Source of the DNA: Tenacibaculum agarivorans
Lineage (GTDB): Bacteria; Bacteroidota; Bacteroidia; Flavobacteriales; Flavobacteriaceae
Direction: 5' to 3'
Assembly (NCBI RefSeq): GCF_001936575.1
Contig: NZ_MSMP01000024.1
Location: forward strand, 1-64,000
Length of the DNA: 64,000 nt
Both the position numbers and the translations under genes were made by a program. Of this stretch, positions 17,303 to 26,159 are shown piece after piece. Position 1 is the first letter of the stretch. Every line of letters starts with the position of its first letter. The notes below the pieces were generated by a model. It did not search any database, was not told the DNA's origin, and saw only the letters and a program-made list of their open reading frames with translations.

Positions 17303-17932
17303 ATGAGAAATAAAGCTCTAACAAAAGAATTACAAGTTGGCTTAACTCCTAGCTCAGTATTAGAAGATTTATTAGAAGGTAACCAACGTTATATTGCTAA
17401 TAAATTAACCGCTTCAGATGTTACTTCATTAGTAGAACAAACTACTGGAGGACAATTTCCTAAAGCGGTAATTTTATCGTGTATTGATTCACGCGTTCCT
17501 GTTGAATTGGTTTTCGATCAAACCATTGGTGATGTTTTTGTAGCTCGTGTAGCCGGAAACTTTGAAAACACAGACATTTTAGGTAGTATGGAATATTCTT
17601 GTGCCGTTGCTGGTAGTAAATTAGTATTTGTTTTAGGTCATGAAAGTTGTGGTGCAGTAAAAGCTGCTTGCGATGAGGTAGAACTTGGAAACATTACAGC
17701 AATGTTAAGTAATATTACTCCTGCTGTAAAATTAGCTTCTGAACAAGTTGATGGTGTTACTGATTCTTCAAATCCAGCATTTGTAGCCAAAACTGTAGAA
17801 AACAATGTAAAGTTAACAATGGAAAGAATCCGAGAGAAAAGTAAAATTTTACAGGAAATGGAAGATAATGGAGAAATTTCTATTGTAGGCGGTGTGTATT
17901 CATTACATACAGGAAAAGTAACTATGCTGTAA
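17303..17932 (+). CDS. can: Beta-class carbonic anhydrase
   Basis: A 209-residue beta-carbonic anhydrase that interconverts CO2 and bicarbonate. The zinc ligands are C60, H113 and C116, and the D62-R64 dyad sits in the CIDSR motif. The segment GHESCGAVKAA carries the second pair of ligands. No signal peptide is visible, so it is cytoplasmic. It is the third gene of a SulP-SulP-carbonic anhydrase unit that would import bicarbonate and equilibrate it inside the cell for anaplerotic carboxylation or pH control. Confidence 0.95.
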   Translation: MRNKALTKELQVGLTPSSVLEDLLEGNQRYIANKLTASDVTSLVEQTTGGQFPKAVILSCIDSRVPVELVFDQTIGDVFVARVAGNFENTDILGSMEYSCAVAGSKLVFVLGHESCGAVKAACDEVELGNITAMLSNITPAVKLASEQVDGVTDSSNPAFVAKTVENNVKLTMERIREKSKILQEMEDNGEISIVGGVYSLHTGKVTML

Positions 17933-17951
17933 AACTATACAGCAAATACAT

Positions 17952-18100
17952 AAAAAAAGAGACTATCTAAAAAAGTGTTATCAGAACTATATGACTGTCA
18001 ATCAATACAGGCATAGTGAAGAAATCTTTTAATTCTAAACCAACTAATTATTAAGATCGCTTCAACATTAAATTCGTGATAACGTTAGATAGTCTTTTTT
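17952..18100. repeat. Inverted-repeat element, IS remnant or MITE-like
   Basis: GACTATCTAA (17961-17970) pairs with TTAGATAGTC (18085-18094). Just inside these, GTTATCA (17977-17983) pairs with TGATAAC (18077-18083). Runs of A on the left and T on the right extend the symmetry. The interior of about 90 bases has no gene. The ends resemble insertion-sequence termini of the GAGACTATCT type, so this may be a short non-autonomous element. It could also act as a terminator between the convergent neighbours. Confidence 0.5.
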
Positions 18101-18101
18101 A

Positions 18102-18965
18102 TTAATGCTTGTTTTTATCTTCTTTAACTAGTTTATCTTTCTTCCAAATACCACTAGTCATAATTTTTCCTTTCTTATTATAAAATACTCCTTTTCCATC
18201 TCGCTTATCTTTTCTCCATTCTCCAACATACTTCTCACCATTTGGCCAAAAATAAGTTCCCTTACCTGTTCTTAAATCATTTTTATATTCGCCAATATAA
18301 TATTGTCCATCTGTCCAATAAAATGAACCTTTCCCCTCTCTTAAATTATTTTTCCATTCCCCCTCATACCTACTTCCCGTATCGTAAATAGCAATTCCAT
18401 ATCCATAAGCTTTTCCTTTACTAGTATTTCCTACATAGTGAATTTTATGTCTTTTTGGATTTTTAAATCGTAAATACGCTCCAAATGATTTACTCCTCAA
18501 CTCATTTTGCACTTTTTTTAATAAGGATTTTGTTTTCGTTAAAGCTAAACTCAGCGAGTCTAAAGAATTTTGACTAGAGGTATCTGATACCATTGAATTT
18601 GTAACACTGGCTTCTGAGTTTTCATTATCATTAGAAATTACTTTTTTCCTGAGATTCTGAGAATGGACAAACTGTTTCACCAAATTTATTCTAAACTTTA
18701 CAAAATCTTTATCATTCTTAGCTAATGTATCCAACTCCTCACTGTATATATTCAAAGCTGTTTCATATTTCCCCACAGACAATAAGGAATCAAAAGATTG
18801 TAAACGCTTCTCTAAAATTGAATCTTTTACATTGGTTGACTCTTTAAAGGCTATTCTTTTAAGCTCTTCTTTTGCCTTTTGTTCTTGTAATTTAGTGTAT
18901 ATAGAAAATAGAAGCGAGATCACTAATAAAACATAAGCAAGTAAATTCGTTTTTGAAACTTTCAT
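18102..18965 (-). CDS. MORN-repeat protein with N-terminal membrane anchor
   Basis: A 287-residue protein: one N-terminal membrane helix (residues about 7-24), a charged helical region that may be coiled coil (to about residue 165), then three clear MORN repeats near the C-terminus (YEGEWKNNLREGKGSFYW, YIGEYKNDLRTGKGTYFW, YVGEWRKDKRDGKGVFYN) and a degenerate one before them. MORN repeats mediate protein or membrane contacts. The ATG at 18965, 10 bases after the stop of the DUF2490 gene, is chosen because it begins the membrane anchor. A longer frame would overlap the upstream gene. Confidence 0.82.
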   Translation of the reverse strand: MKVSKTNLLAYVLLVISLLFSIYTKLQEQKAKEELKRIAFKESTNVKDSILEKRLQSFDSLLSVGKYETALNIYSEELDTLAKNDKDFVKFRINLVKQFVHSQNLRKKVISNDNENSEASVTNSMVSDTSSQNSLDSLSLALTKTKSLLKKVQNELRSKSFGAYLRFKNPKRHKIHYVGNTSKGKAYGYGIAIYDTGSRYEGEWKNNLREGKGSFYWTDGQYYIGEYKNDLRTGKGTYFWPNGEKYVGEWRKDKRDGKGVFYNKKGKIMTSGIWKKDKLVKEDKNKH

Positions 18966-18975
18966 AAAAATTTGA

Positions 18976-19785
18976 TTAATCATCCATATGAATGGCAGGT
19001 AATTTATCTTTAATTTTTCTAAAATCTGGTGAAAAATACAAATGAAACCTAGCTGTCCAGCTTTGTTTAAACACTGAAGCATCACTAAGTGTTTGTCCGT
19101 GAGAATACATCAGTCCTGTAGCTACAGTTAATCTAGGATTAATAACATAACCTACAGATCCATGAATTCTTAAATCTTCCATTACACTGCCTACCACTGC
19201 TTTACCACTTTGCATAATCAGTTCTACTTCAGGAGAAATATAAAATGTTTTTTCTTTAATCTTATTTGAATTTAGAGGTACTTTAGCCTTGAACATGTAG
19301 CGCCACCTATTCCTAAAAATGTATTCACTATCTTCTGCGAACCCTCTAGTCCATCGATGCTCAATACGAATACGATGATAAAACATAGTAGAAGAAAAAG
19401 GAACTGCAAACATATATTGATGCCAAATACGCCATTCGGGAACCAAATTTCTACCCGTAGAAGATTCATCTGTATTAAAATTCAACCTTAACACTCCCCC
19501 TAAGCTCATGTTGAATTTCTTTGAATGTATATAACCAATAGCATGTCGGTTATATACTTGACCTATTTGCCCCACGTAAGGAGTACTCTCTGTCTCTTGA
19601 AATCTAAAGTGTGTTTGTGCTACCCAAAATAAACGATTGGAAATTCTAAAATTTCCATAGGTATTAATCCAAGTTTTAGTAACTGGAGGTTTAAATTTAG
19701 ATTTTGTGGCTGTTTCTTGAGCAAATAATTCAACCGAAAACAAAATCAAAGTAATAAAAGTATACTTTTTAAATGTGCTAACCAT
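18976..19785 (-). CDS. DUF2490 domain-containing protein
   Basis: A 269-residue exported protein: signal peptide (residues 1-22, ending ELFAQE), then a beta-rich domain with alternating aromatic residues typical of DUF2490 outer-membrane barrel-like proteins (WINTYGNFRISNRLFWVAQT, EWRIWHQYMF, HRIRIEHRW, FRNRWRYMFK). The ATG at 19785 is preferred to an adjacent in-frame TTG at 19788. The function of the family is unknown. It is the first gene of a two-gene unit with the MORN protein and diverges from the large BNR-repeat gene. Confidence 0.85.
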   Translation of the reverse strand: MVSTFKKYTFITLILFSVELFAQETATKSKFKPPVTKTWINTYGNFRISNRLFWVAQTHFRFQETESTPYVGQIGQVYNRHAIGYIHSKKFNMSLGGVLRLNFNTDESSTGRNLVPEWRIWHQYMFAVPFSSTMFYHRIRIEHRWTRGFAEDSEYIFRNRWRYMFKAKVPLNSNKIKEKTFYISPEVELIMQSGKAVVGSVMEDLRIHGSVGYVINPRLTVATGLMYSHGQTLSDASVFKQSWTARFHLYFSPDFRKIKDKLPAIHMDD

Positions 19786-20123
19786 CAATAGTTTCTCATT
19801 ATATACAATTTTAGATTATGCATTTACTTTCATTTAATTCTTAAACAGCTAAACAAAAGAAAATGAGCATAAGAATAACCTAAATATTGTAATCCATGGT
19901 CTAACTAACGGATATTAATACTATTTATTTTATGATTATAAAAGTTAGAAAATGCAAAACTTACTTTTCCACAAAAACACAATAACCTCTTTTTCAATAC
20001 AATATAAATAATTTAGAAATTCTTTAACAAACAACAAATTATTTTAAGATTTTTTTCACAAAAAACTAAAAATAATGTTAAAACGAAAGAGTACCTTTAA
20101 TCCAAATTTTAATTAACCTTCAT
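19786..20123. other. Non-coding divergent upstream region
   Basis: 338 AT-rich bases lie between the DUF2490 gene and the BNR-repeat gene. A TACCTTTA element at 20092-20099 could be the -7 box for the plus-strand gene, since it differs from TAnnTTTG only in the last base. No gene, repeat or hairpin of note was seen in the rest. Confidence 0.5.
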
Positions 20124-23100
20124 ATGAAACTAAGATTACTAAAAGGCAGTGTCCTTACACTGTTGGTATTTTCTATTGGGTCAACATTACAAGCACAAAA
20201 ACTCCAAACAAGTGCAGACCCTAAGACCCTTAAAAAAAATCAAGTTTACAGAAATCAAAAAATGTTTGATAGTAAGACGGGAGCTACTGACGCAAAAACT
20301 CCTCCTCAGCGCCAAGCTGATAATGCTATTGAAAGAGCAAACTTTGAATTCGAAAGACTAAAAAATCCTACTACAGGAGAAATTCCAAAAGGAATAAGAG
20401 AAGCAGAAATCAAATTCTCAAAAAGAATTAGTATTGGAGATGATTCTAAAAAGATTTTAGAAAGAGCTACTAGAGTTTCAAGTAAAACCAAATTTTCAAA
20501 TTGGGTAAACAGAGGACCTTTTAACGTAGGTGGTAGAACTAGAGCTTTAGCTATAGACAGAAACAACGAAAACATAATTTTAGCTGGAGGTGTTTCTGGT
20601 GGTCTATGGAGATCTGAAAATAACGGTGAAACTTGGAGAAAAGTTACACGTTCTTTCCAAAACCCAAGTATTACAGCTATCGTACAAGATCCAAGACCAG
20701 GTAGAAGCTTTACTTGGTACTTTGCCTCTGGTGAAAGACTTGGTAATTCTGCTGGTGCCGGCGGTGCTTTTTATTCAGGATCTGGGGTGTATAAATCTCA
20801 AGATGGTGGACGTACTTTTGAACCATTAAGAAATACATTTGACAACGATCCTAGAGCTGCATCACCTTTTGATATTGTAAATTCTATTGCTGTAGATCCT
20901 ACAAATGGTGATTTATATGTAGCATCATTTAATGGTTTATTGAGATCTCAAGATGGAGGAAATTCTTTCACTGAAGTATTGGCTGGTGGCTTTGATAATA
21001 CCGTAGAAGTAGCTATTACTTCTTCTGGAAGAATATATGCAACTATCGGTTCTGGCGGTAATCCTAATGCTGGATTCTTTACTTCTACTGATGGTGAAAC
21101 TTGGACAAATATTACTCCTGAAAACTTTATCACTACTTACAGTAGAACTGTTATGGGGATAGACCCATCTAATGAAAGTATAGTATACTTTTTCACAAGA
21201 GACTTAAGTCCTGTTAACGAGGCTACCTTATTTAGGTATGACCAAACTGCTGATGCTGCTAATGCTTGGACAGACCTTACTGCTAATTTACCTACAACCA
21301 TAGGTGGTTCTGTAGGAAGTCTGAACCTACAGACTGGATACAATATGGTAGTAAAAGTTCACCCTGCTGACAGTAATGTTATGTTTGTAGGAGGTACAAA
21401 TGTATACAGATCTACTACTGGGTTTACTACTCCTGCTGGGCAAGCAAGTTGGATAGCTGGATATTCACCTCTTAATAATGTAAGTCTTTATACTAATCAA
21501 CATCCTGATCAACATGCATTAGTATTTTATCCTTCTAACCCTGATAGAGCTTTATCTGGTAATGATGGTGGTGTATTTATTACTGAAAATATTAGAGCAA
21601 CTAATCCTGGAATTGAGCCAGTTGCATGGGAATCTTTAAACAACGGATATATTACAACACAACCTTACCATGTTGCATTCGACCCAGAAGCTAATTCTGA
21701 TGATTTAGTTGCTGGTTTCCAAGATAACGGAACTTGGTATACAAATTCTACTGACCCTACAGCTATTTGGGAAGAAGATTTTGGAGGTGACGGTGCTTAC
21801 AGTGCTATTGCTGACGGAGGAAGAACAAGATATGTTTCTTCTCAAAGAGGTAATCTTTTTAGATTTAATTTTGATGAAAATGGTGAATTCAGCTCTTTTT
21901 CAAGCGTTAGACCTGCTTCAGCTGCTGGTTTCTCATTCATTAATCCATTTATTTTAGATCCTAATAATGATAATATCATGTATATGCCTGTTGGAGGTAG
22001 AATATGGAGAAATAGAAATTTAGATGAAGTTCCTTTATTCACAAGAAGTGGTACTGATGTAAACTGGACAAATATTGCAAGCTCTCAAACTCCGGGTAAT
22101 GTTACAATTACTGCGGTTGATGTTTCTGCTTTCCCTGTAGCAAACAAATTATACTATGGTACAAATAATGGTCTAATTTTTAGAATGGACAATGCTAATA
22201 TCGACGGTCAACCAGCTGTGGATATTTCTACAGGAAAAGGATTACCTACTGGTTTTGTAAATGACATTAATGTAGACGCTTCTGATTCTGATAGAGTAAT
22301 TGTTACTTTCTCTAACTACGGAATACCTAGTGTATTTTATACAGATAACGGTGGAGAAACTTGGACAGATATTAGTGGTAATTTAGAACAAAATCGTGAT
22401 GGTACTGGAAACGGACCTTCAGTTAGAAGTACTGCTTTCTTAGGAGCAAAAGGAAGAAATTCACACTCAAGAATTCAAAGAATTTTTGCTGCTACAAGTA
22501 CTGGTTTATACTACACAAACTATTTAAACGGACAAAATACAGTTTGGAGAAAAGAAAATAATAGAATTGGTAATGCTGTAACTGACGAAGTAGTTACTAG
22601 AAAAGATGGTTTCATAGCTATTGCTGCTCATGGAAATGGTTTATTTAGTGCACGCTTCCCTATTACTGCAAACCCGTTACCAGAATCTACTTTAAGTACT
22701 GCTTTTTTATTAGATGATATCAATGTAGATACTAATAGTGAAGATACAGTTGTTGATATTACTGGATTATTTGTACAATCTGAAGGACTACCTATTACAA
22801 TAACATTAACGAACTCAAATCCTGAATTAGTAACTGCTACGTTAACAAATAACACATTAACATTATCATATGCTCCAGATGCTAATGGCAGTGCTGCTAT
22901 CGGTTTAATTGCAACTGCTGGTGGAGAGCAGGTTTCTGAAGGATTTACTGTTACAGTTTCTGAAGCTCCAGTTTATGAACAAAATGATGTGGCTGTAAGC
23001 AGCATTCCTTCTCAAAACTTTTTAGATTTTAATGGTTTAGCTCAAGCAGCAGATGACTTTGTAGTACCTGAAGGCAACCAATGGGTTATCAATAGAATTC

Positions 23101-23801
23101 TTGCTTTTGGAGGTACAAGAGGTGCACCTTTATTTACAAATGTATCTGTTGTAATTTACGACAACAATGCAGGAACACCTGGTGAAGAAGTATATAACAG
23201 TGGAGATGTTACTCCTATCTCTGAAATAGATGATAGTAACTTAAACATTGTTTTACCAGAACCTGTTACACTTGATCCTGGAAATTATTGGATTTCTATT
23301 TACGTAAACTTACCTTTCTTACCTGGAGGAAACCAATGGTTCTGGGCATCTGAGACTAATAAAGTTGGTGAAGTTACACAATTCAGAGACCCTGCAGATC
23401 TTTTTGGAACTGGTGCTGTTGACTGGACTGCTACCACTGTTGCTTTAGGAAGAGATCCTTTAGATCAAATTTTCCAAATGTTTGGAGACATTGTTGGTGT
23501 TGGAGGAGATGAAAACTCAATAACTGAAGCTTCTTTAGCTACTTTAGAAACTGATTTAAACTCTTTAGTATGGCCAAACCCTTCAGCTAATGTTTTCAAC
23601 TTTAATATGAGCTCTATTACATCTGAAAATGACATTTCAATGTATATTTTTGATATTTCAGGAAAATTAGTTCATGAAGAATCAAATTTCAAGTCGAATT
23701 TAAATTATTCTTGGGATGCTTCTAAACTATCTTCTGGTCTTTATATTATCAATATCAAAGGAAAAAATACAGATAGAAAGTTTAAAATTATTAAAAAGTA
23801 A
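20124..23801 (+). CDS. Large secreted BNR/VPS10-like repeat protein with T9SS sorting domain
   Basis: A 1225-residue protein: signal peptide (residues 1-24), then many BNR/sortilin-type repeats in a beta-propeller (GGLWRSENNGETWRKV, SGVYKSQDGGRTFEP, GLLRSQDGGNSF, and YTDNGGETWTDISG further on). A cadherin-like linker follows around 860-940, then a jelly-roll-like domain (about 955-1120). The C-terminal type A T9SS sorting domain starts near WPNPSANVFNFN and ends in KKFKII-type residues (DRKFKIIKK). It would be exported through Sec and T9SS to the cell surface or medium. The ligand or substrate is unknown. Confidence 0.9.
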   Translation: MKLRLLKGSVLTLLVFSIGSTLQAQKLQTSADPKTLKKNQVYRNQKMFDSKTGATDAKTPPQRQADNAIERANFEFERLKNPTTGEIPKGIREAEIKFSKRISIGDDSKKILERATRVSSKTKFSNWVNRGPFNVGGRTRALAIDRNNENIILAGGVSGGLWRSENNGETWRKVTRSFQNPSITAIVQDPRPGRSFTWYFASGERLGNSAGAGGAFYSGSGVYKSQDGGRTFEPLRNTFDNDPRAASPFDIVNSIAVDPTNGDLYVASFNGLLRSQDGGNSFTEVLAGGFDNTVEVAITSSGRIYATIGSGGNPNAGFFTSTDGETWTNITPENFITTYSRTVMGIDPSNESIVYFFTRDLSPVNEATLFRYDQTADAANAWTDLTANLPTTIGGSVGSLNLQTGYNMVVKVHPADSNVMFVGGTNVYRSTTGFTTPAGQASWIAGYSPLNNVSLYTNQHPDQHALVFYPSNPDRALSGNDGGVFITENIRATNPGIEPVAWESLNNGYITTQPYHVAFDPEANSDDLVAGFQDNGTWYTNSTDPTAIWEEDFGGDGAYSAIADGGRTRYVSSQRGNLFRFNFDENGEFSSFSSVRPASAAGFSFINPFILDPNNDNIMYMPVGGRIWRNRNLDEVPLFTRSGTDVNWTNIASSQTPGNVTITAVDVSAFPVANKLYYGTNNGLIFRMDNANIDGQPAVDISTGKGLPTGFVNDINVDASDSDRVIVTFSNYGIPSVFYTDNGGETWTDISGNLEQNRDGTGNGPSVRSTAFLGAKGRNSHSRIQRIFAATSTGLYYTNYLNGQNTVWRKENNRIGNAVTDEVVTRKDGFIAIAAHGNGLFSARFPITANPLPESTLSTAFLLDDINVDTNSEDTVVDITGLFVQSEGLPITITLTNSNPELVTATLTNNTLTLSYAPDANGSAAIGLIATAGGEQVSEGFTVTVSEAPVYEQNDVAVSSIPSQNFLDFNGLAQAADDFVVPEGNQWVINRILAFGGTRGAPLFTNVSVVIYDNNAGTPGEEVYNSGDVTPISEIDDSNLNIVLPEPVTLDPGNYWISIYVNLPFLPGGNQWFWASETNKVGEVTQFRDPADLFGTGAVDWTATTVALGRDPLDQIFQMFGDIVGVGGDENSITEASLATLETDLNSLVWPNPSANVFNFNMSSITSENDISMYIFDISGKLVHEESNFKSNLNYSWDASKLSSGLYIINIKGKNTDRKFKIIKK

Positions 23802-23821
23802 TTTTATATAACAATACGATA

Positions 23822-23850
23822 AGGGGCTATATTTTATAGCCTCTTTTTTT
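23822..23850 (+). terminator. Intrinsic terminator after the BNR-repeat gene
   Basis: AGGGGCTATA and TATAGCCTCT form a 10-base stem with one G-U pair and a three-base loop, followed by seven T. It is placed 20 bases after the stop at 23801. Confidence 0.85.
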
Positions 23851-23868
23851 ATGCATATATTTATATAG

Positions 23869-24297
23869 ATGAAAACAAAACACCACTTCTTATATCTTAT
23901 CTTAATTGGATTTATCTTTATCGGATACAATACCACGCTTACAGCACAAGTAAAAAAACCTAAATTCTCCACACAAGATTATCGAGAATCTATAAACCCT
24001 AATACTATCTGGTTTCGTGGCACTGTAATGTCTAATTCATGTTCTACAACAAAGTGTACAGATGAAAGTAATAGCATCGAAATTAAAATTGAAAAAATAA
24101 TTCAAAAAGGTAGAGGAATAACGACTACTATAAATTCAAAAACAAAAGTTTGTATTGCTTTATCTAAAACATTCCAGGAAGACCTCAAAAAAAGAAAAAT
24201 CAATTTCTCCTCTGATATGAAGATTTCTGTGTTAGCCGAAGAAGGTTTATGTAAAGAATTAGGTAAAACCTATTATAAAATAGTTAGTTTTAAATAA
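23869..24297 (+). CDS. Small exported protein, function unknown
   Basis: A 142-residue protein with a signal peptide (residues 1-27, ending TLTAQV). The mature part contains a cysteine-bearing loop (SNSCSTTKCTDESN), a beta-strand-rich region and a final cysteine (EEGLCKELGKTYYKIVSFK). It may be an OB-like or tissue-inhibitor-like beta-barrel, because 'WFRGTVMSNSCSTTKC' resembles such folds, but this is a guess. It follows the terminator and has its own start. It converges with cvpA. Confidence 0.7.
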   Translation: MKTKHHFLYLILIGFIFIGYNTTLTAQVKKPKFSTQDYRESINPNTIWFRGTVMSNSCSTTKCTDESNSIEIKIEKIIQKGRGITTTINSKTKVCIALSKTFQEDLKKRKINFSSDMKISVLAEEGLCKELGKTYYKIVSFK

Positions 24298-24302
24298 AAC
24301 AA

Positions 24303-24830
24303 TTAAATCGACTCATTATCGTGTTGTTCATTTTCATCAGTATCTTCGCCTCCTTTTATGATAGAAGGAAAAATCATAGGGGCAATTTTCTTTACAGGGT
24401 GAAATAAAATAGATTCATTTAAACTCTCCTTTTTCACAAAGGGAATAGTATCATTCATCTTTCCAAAAAAGATAAATATTACACTTAAAATTAATCCAAT
24501 TTTTAACACTCCAAAAACACCTCCTAAAATTTTATTTAAAATACCTAAAGAAGCAAAATCAGCAATCTTAGTCAAAATTTTCCCCATTAAAGCAATAACC
24601 AATATAATAGCGACAAAAGTTCCTGCGAAAGCTACAAGCGTTATATACTTTTCATCCCAATCTAAACTATTCTTTAACCAATCTCCTAAAAAATAAGAAA
24701 AATGGATTGCTCCATATACCCCAGCTACTAAAGCAACAAGTGAAGCGACTTCTACAAAAAGTCCTTTCATCAAACCACGAACAAAACCAAAAAGAAGTAG
24801 TGCTGCAATAATAATATCTAACGTATTCAT
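24303..24830 (-). CDS. cvpA: CvpA family membrane protein
   Basis: A 175-residue CvpA protein with four membrane helices (about residues 3-22, 28-48, 63-85 and 103-122) and the family N-terminus (IIIAALLLFGFVRGLMKGL). The tail is hydrophilic and acidic. In E. coli CvpA is needed for colicin V production and for bile-salt resistance, while its molecular role elsewhere is unclear. The -7 element TATATTTG (24847-24854) lies 17 bases upstream and overlaps the divergent promoter region of the next gene. Confidence 0.9.
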   Translation of the reverse strand: MNTLDIIIAALLLFGFVRGLMKGLFVEVASLVALVAGVYGAIHFSYFLGDWLKNSLDWDEKYITLVAFAGTFVAIILVIALMGKILTKIADFASLGILNKILGGVFGVLKIGLILSVIFIFFGKMNDTIPFVKKESLNESILFHPVKKIAPMIFPSIIKGGEDTDENEQHDNESI

Positions 24831-24846
24831 AGTTTAAGAATTTTAA

Positions 24847-24854
24847 CAAATATA
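24847..24854 (-). promoter_or_regulatory. Promoter -7 element for cvpA
   Basis: On the minus strand this reads TATATTTG, a perfect TAnnTTTG match, 17 bases before the ATG at 24830. Confidence 0.6.
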
Positions 24855-24867
24855 AGTATCTCGTTCG

Positions 24868-24875
24868 TATCTTTG
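24868..24875 (+). promoter_or_regulatory. Promoter -7 element for the 118-residue protein gene
   Basis: TATCTTTG is a perfect match. It contains an in-frame TTG at 24873, which therefore cannot be the start, and it supports the ATG at 24894. Confidence 0.6.
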
Positions 24876-24893
24876 TCCATCAATTTACAATCT

Positions 24894-25250
24894 ATGAATA
24901 AAGTAAATGATCTTAAGGAAAAATGGGATTTTATAATCGCAACACTGTCTAAACAATTTGCTGAAGGTGACGAACTAACTATTGATAGTATTATCTATTT
25001 GATCGGAGTACAAGAATTAGGTCAAGGACAACGCAAGTTTAAAAAAGACGAAAAAATCAATTTAATGCATATTGCAATATGTAAATTATTAGAGCCTTAT
25101 GGCTATTACGAATTTGATTTTTTTGATAACGATGGATGGCCTCATTATAAAACACTTACAGAATTACCTAGCTTAAAACCTGGAGAACAAACTGTTTTAA
25201 TGAAAGAAGCTATTATTAATTATTTTGAAAACATCGACTTTTTTAAGTAA
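24894..25250 (+). CDS. Conserved-looking protein of unknown function
   Basis: A 118-residue soluble protein, mostly helical, rich in aromatic and acidic residues (YGYYEFDFFDNDGWPHY), with the motif GVQELGQGQRKFKKDEK. No signal peptide is visible. No family was recognised, although similar small cytoplasmic proteins are widespread in Flavobacteria. The start at 24894 is fixed by the -7 element that overlaps the earlier TTG. The 3' end overlaps the convergent short-chain dehydrogenase gene by eight bases. Confidence 0.78.
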   Translation: MNKVNDLKEKWDFIIATLSKQFAEGDELTIDSIIYLIGVQELGQGQRKFKKDEKINLMHIAICKLLEPYGYYEFDFFDNDGWPHYKTLTELPSLKPGEQTVLMKEAIINYFENIDFFK

Positions 25251-26037
25251 CACTTAATTTTCGTATCATTTTAGATAGTAACTTAGGGTAAAATCTTTTG
25301 GCATATACTCCTAATTTCTCTTTGGCTCCTGCTATATATACCTCTTCCTTTTCTTTTTCAATTGCATTTGCCATCAACTTTGCAAATCTATCTGGATGTA
25401 TTCCTTTTGCCGTAGCATTATCCATTTTATTTTGTGGGCTTCCATCACCTGTTAATGCGTTTTTAGACACATTTGTAGTTACAAACCCAGGACAAACTAA
25501 AGTAACTTTTACATTATCATTAAATACTTCTGCTCGCAAACTATCAAAAAAACCATGCAAAGCGTGCTTAGTTGCTGCATAAGTAGATCGTAATGGTGTT
25601 CCTATCTTACCCACTATACTTGTGGTAACTACAAAATGTCCAGAATTTTTATGTATAAAATGAGGCAATAATGCTTTAGTTAATGCTACAGTACCTAAAT
25701 AATTGATATCCATTAATCGTTTATCAACAGCTATTGCAGTATCTTTTGCTAATGATCTTTGGCTTATTCCACCATTATTTACCAGTACATCTATATCTCC
25801 AAAAAGCGCGATTGCTTCTTCAACTTTTTCAGAAAAACCTTCATATTTTTCTAAATCTAAAGGTAAAATTTTCACATTTTCTTTATGTAAACATAATTCT
25901 CTAACTTCATTTAAAGCAGATTCATTTCTTGAAGATAAGATTAATTTTGTATTTTGGCTCGAAAGTAGTAAAGCTAGAGATTTTCCGATCCCTGAAGAGG
26001 CTCCAGTAATCCAAACTATTTTAGTTTTTAAAATCAT
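25243..26037 (-). CDS. Short-chain dehydrogenase/reductase (SDR) family oxidoreductase
   Basis: A 264-residue classical SDR. The nucleotide-binding TGASSGIG is at residues 11-18, the NNGG motif follows in VLVNNGGIS, and the catalytic Y153 and K157 lie in the YxxxK motif, with serine in TTSIVG. The cofactor is NAD(P), and the substrate cannot be inferred. The C-terminus is basic (KRFYPKLLSKMIRKLSVT) as in DltE/YdfG-like members that associate with membranes. It converges with the gene at 24894 and diverges from the thioredoxin-like genes. Confidence 0.92.
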   Translation of the reverse strand: MILKTKIVWITGASSGIGKSLALLLSSQNTKLILSSRNESALNEVRELCLHKENVKILPLDLEKYEGFSEKVEEAIALFGDIDVLVNNGGISQRSLAKDTAIAVDKRLMDINYLGTVALTKALLPHFIHKNSGHFVVTTSIVGKIGTPLRSTYAATKHALHGFFDSLRAEVFNDNVKVTLVCPGFVTTNVSKNALTGDGSPQNKMDNATAKGIHPDRFAKLMANAIEKEKEEVYIAGAKEKLGVYAKRFYPKLLSKMIRKLSVT

Positions 26038-26086
26038 TATTTATAATAAATTTTGGTGTAAAGTACTCAAATTAAATAAGAAATAT

Positions 26087-26094
26087 TAATTTTG
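26087..26094 (+). promoter_or_regulatory. Promoter -7 element for the TlpA-like pair
   Basis: TAATTTTG fits TAnnTTTG and lies 66 bases before the ATG at 26160. Confidence 0.5.
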
Positions 26095-26159
26095 GTACGT
26101 TTATTGAAATACTAGAAGCAGAAAATTAAATATAACATAAAATTAAAATTCCCTTATTA

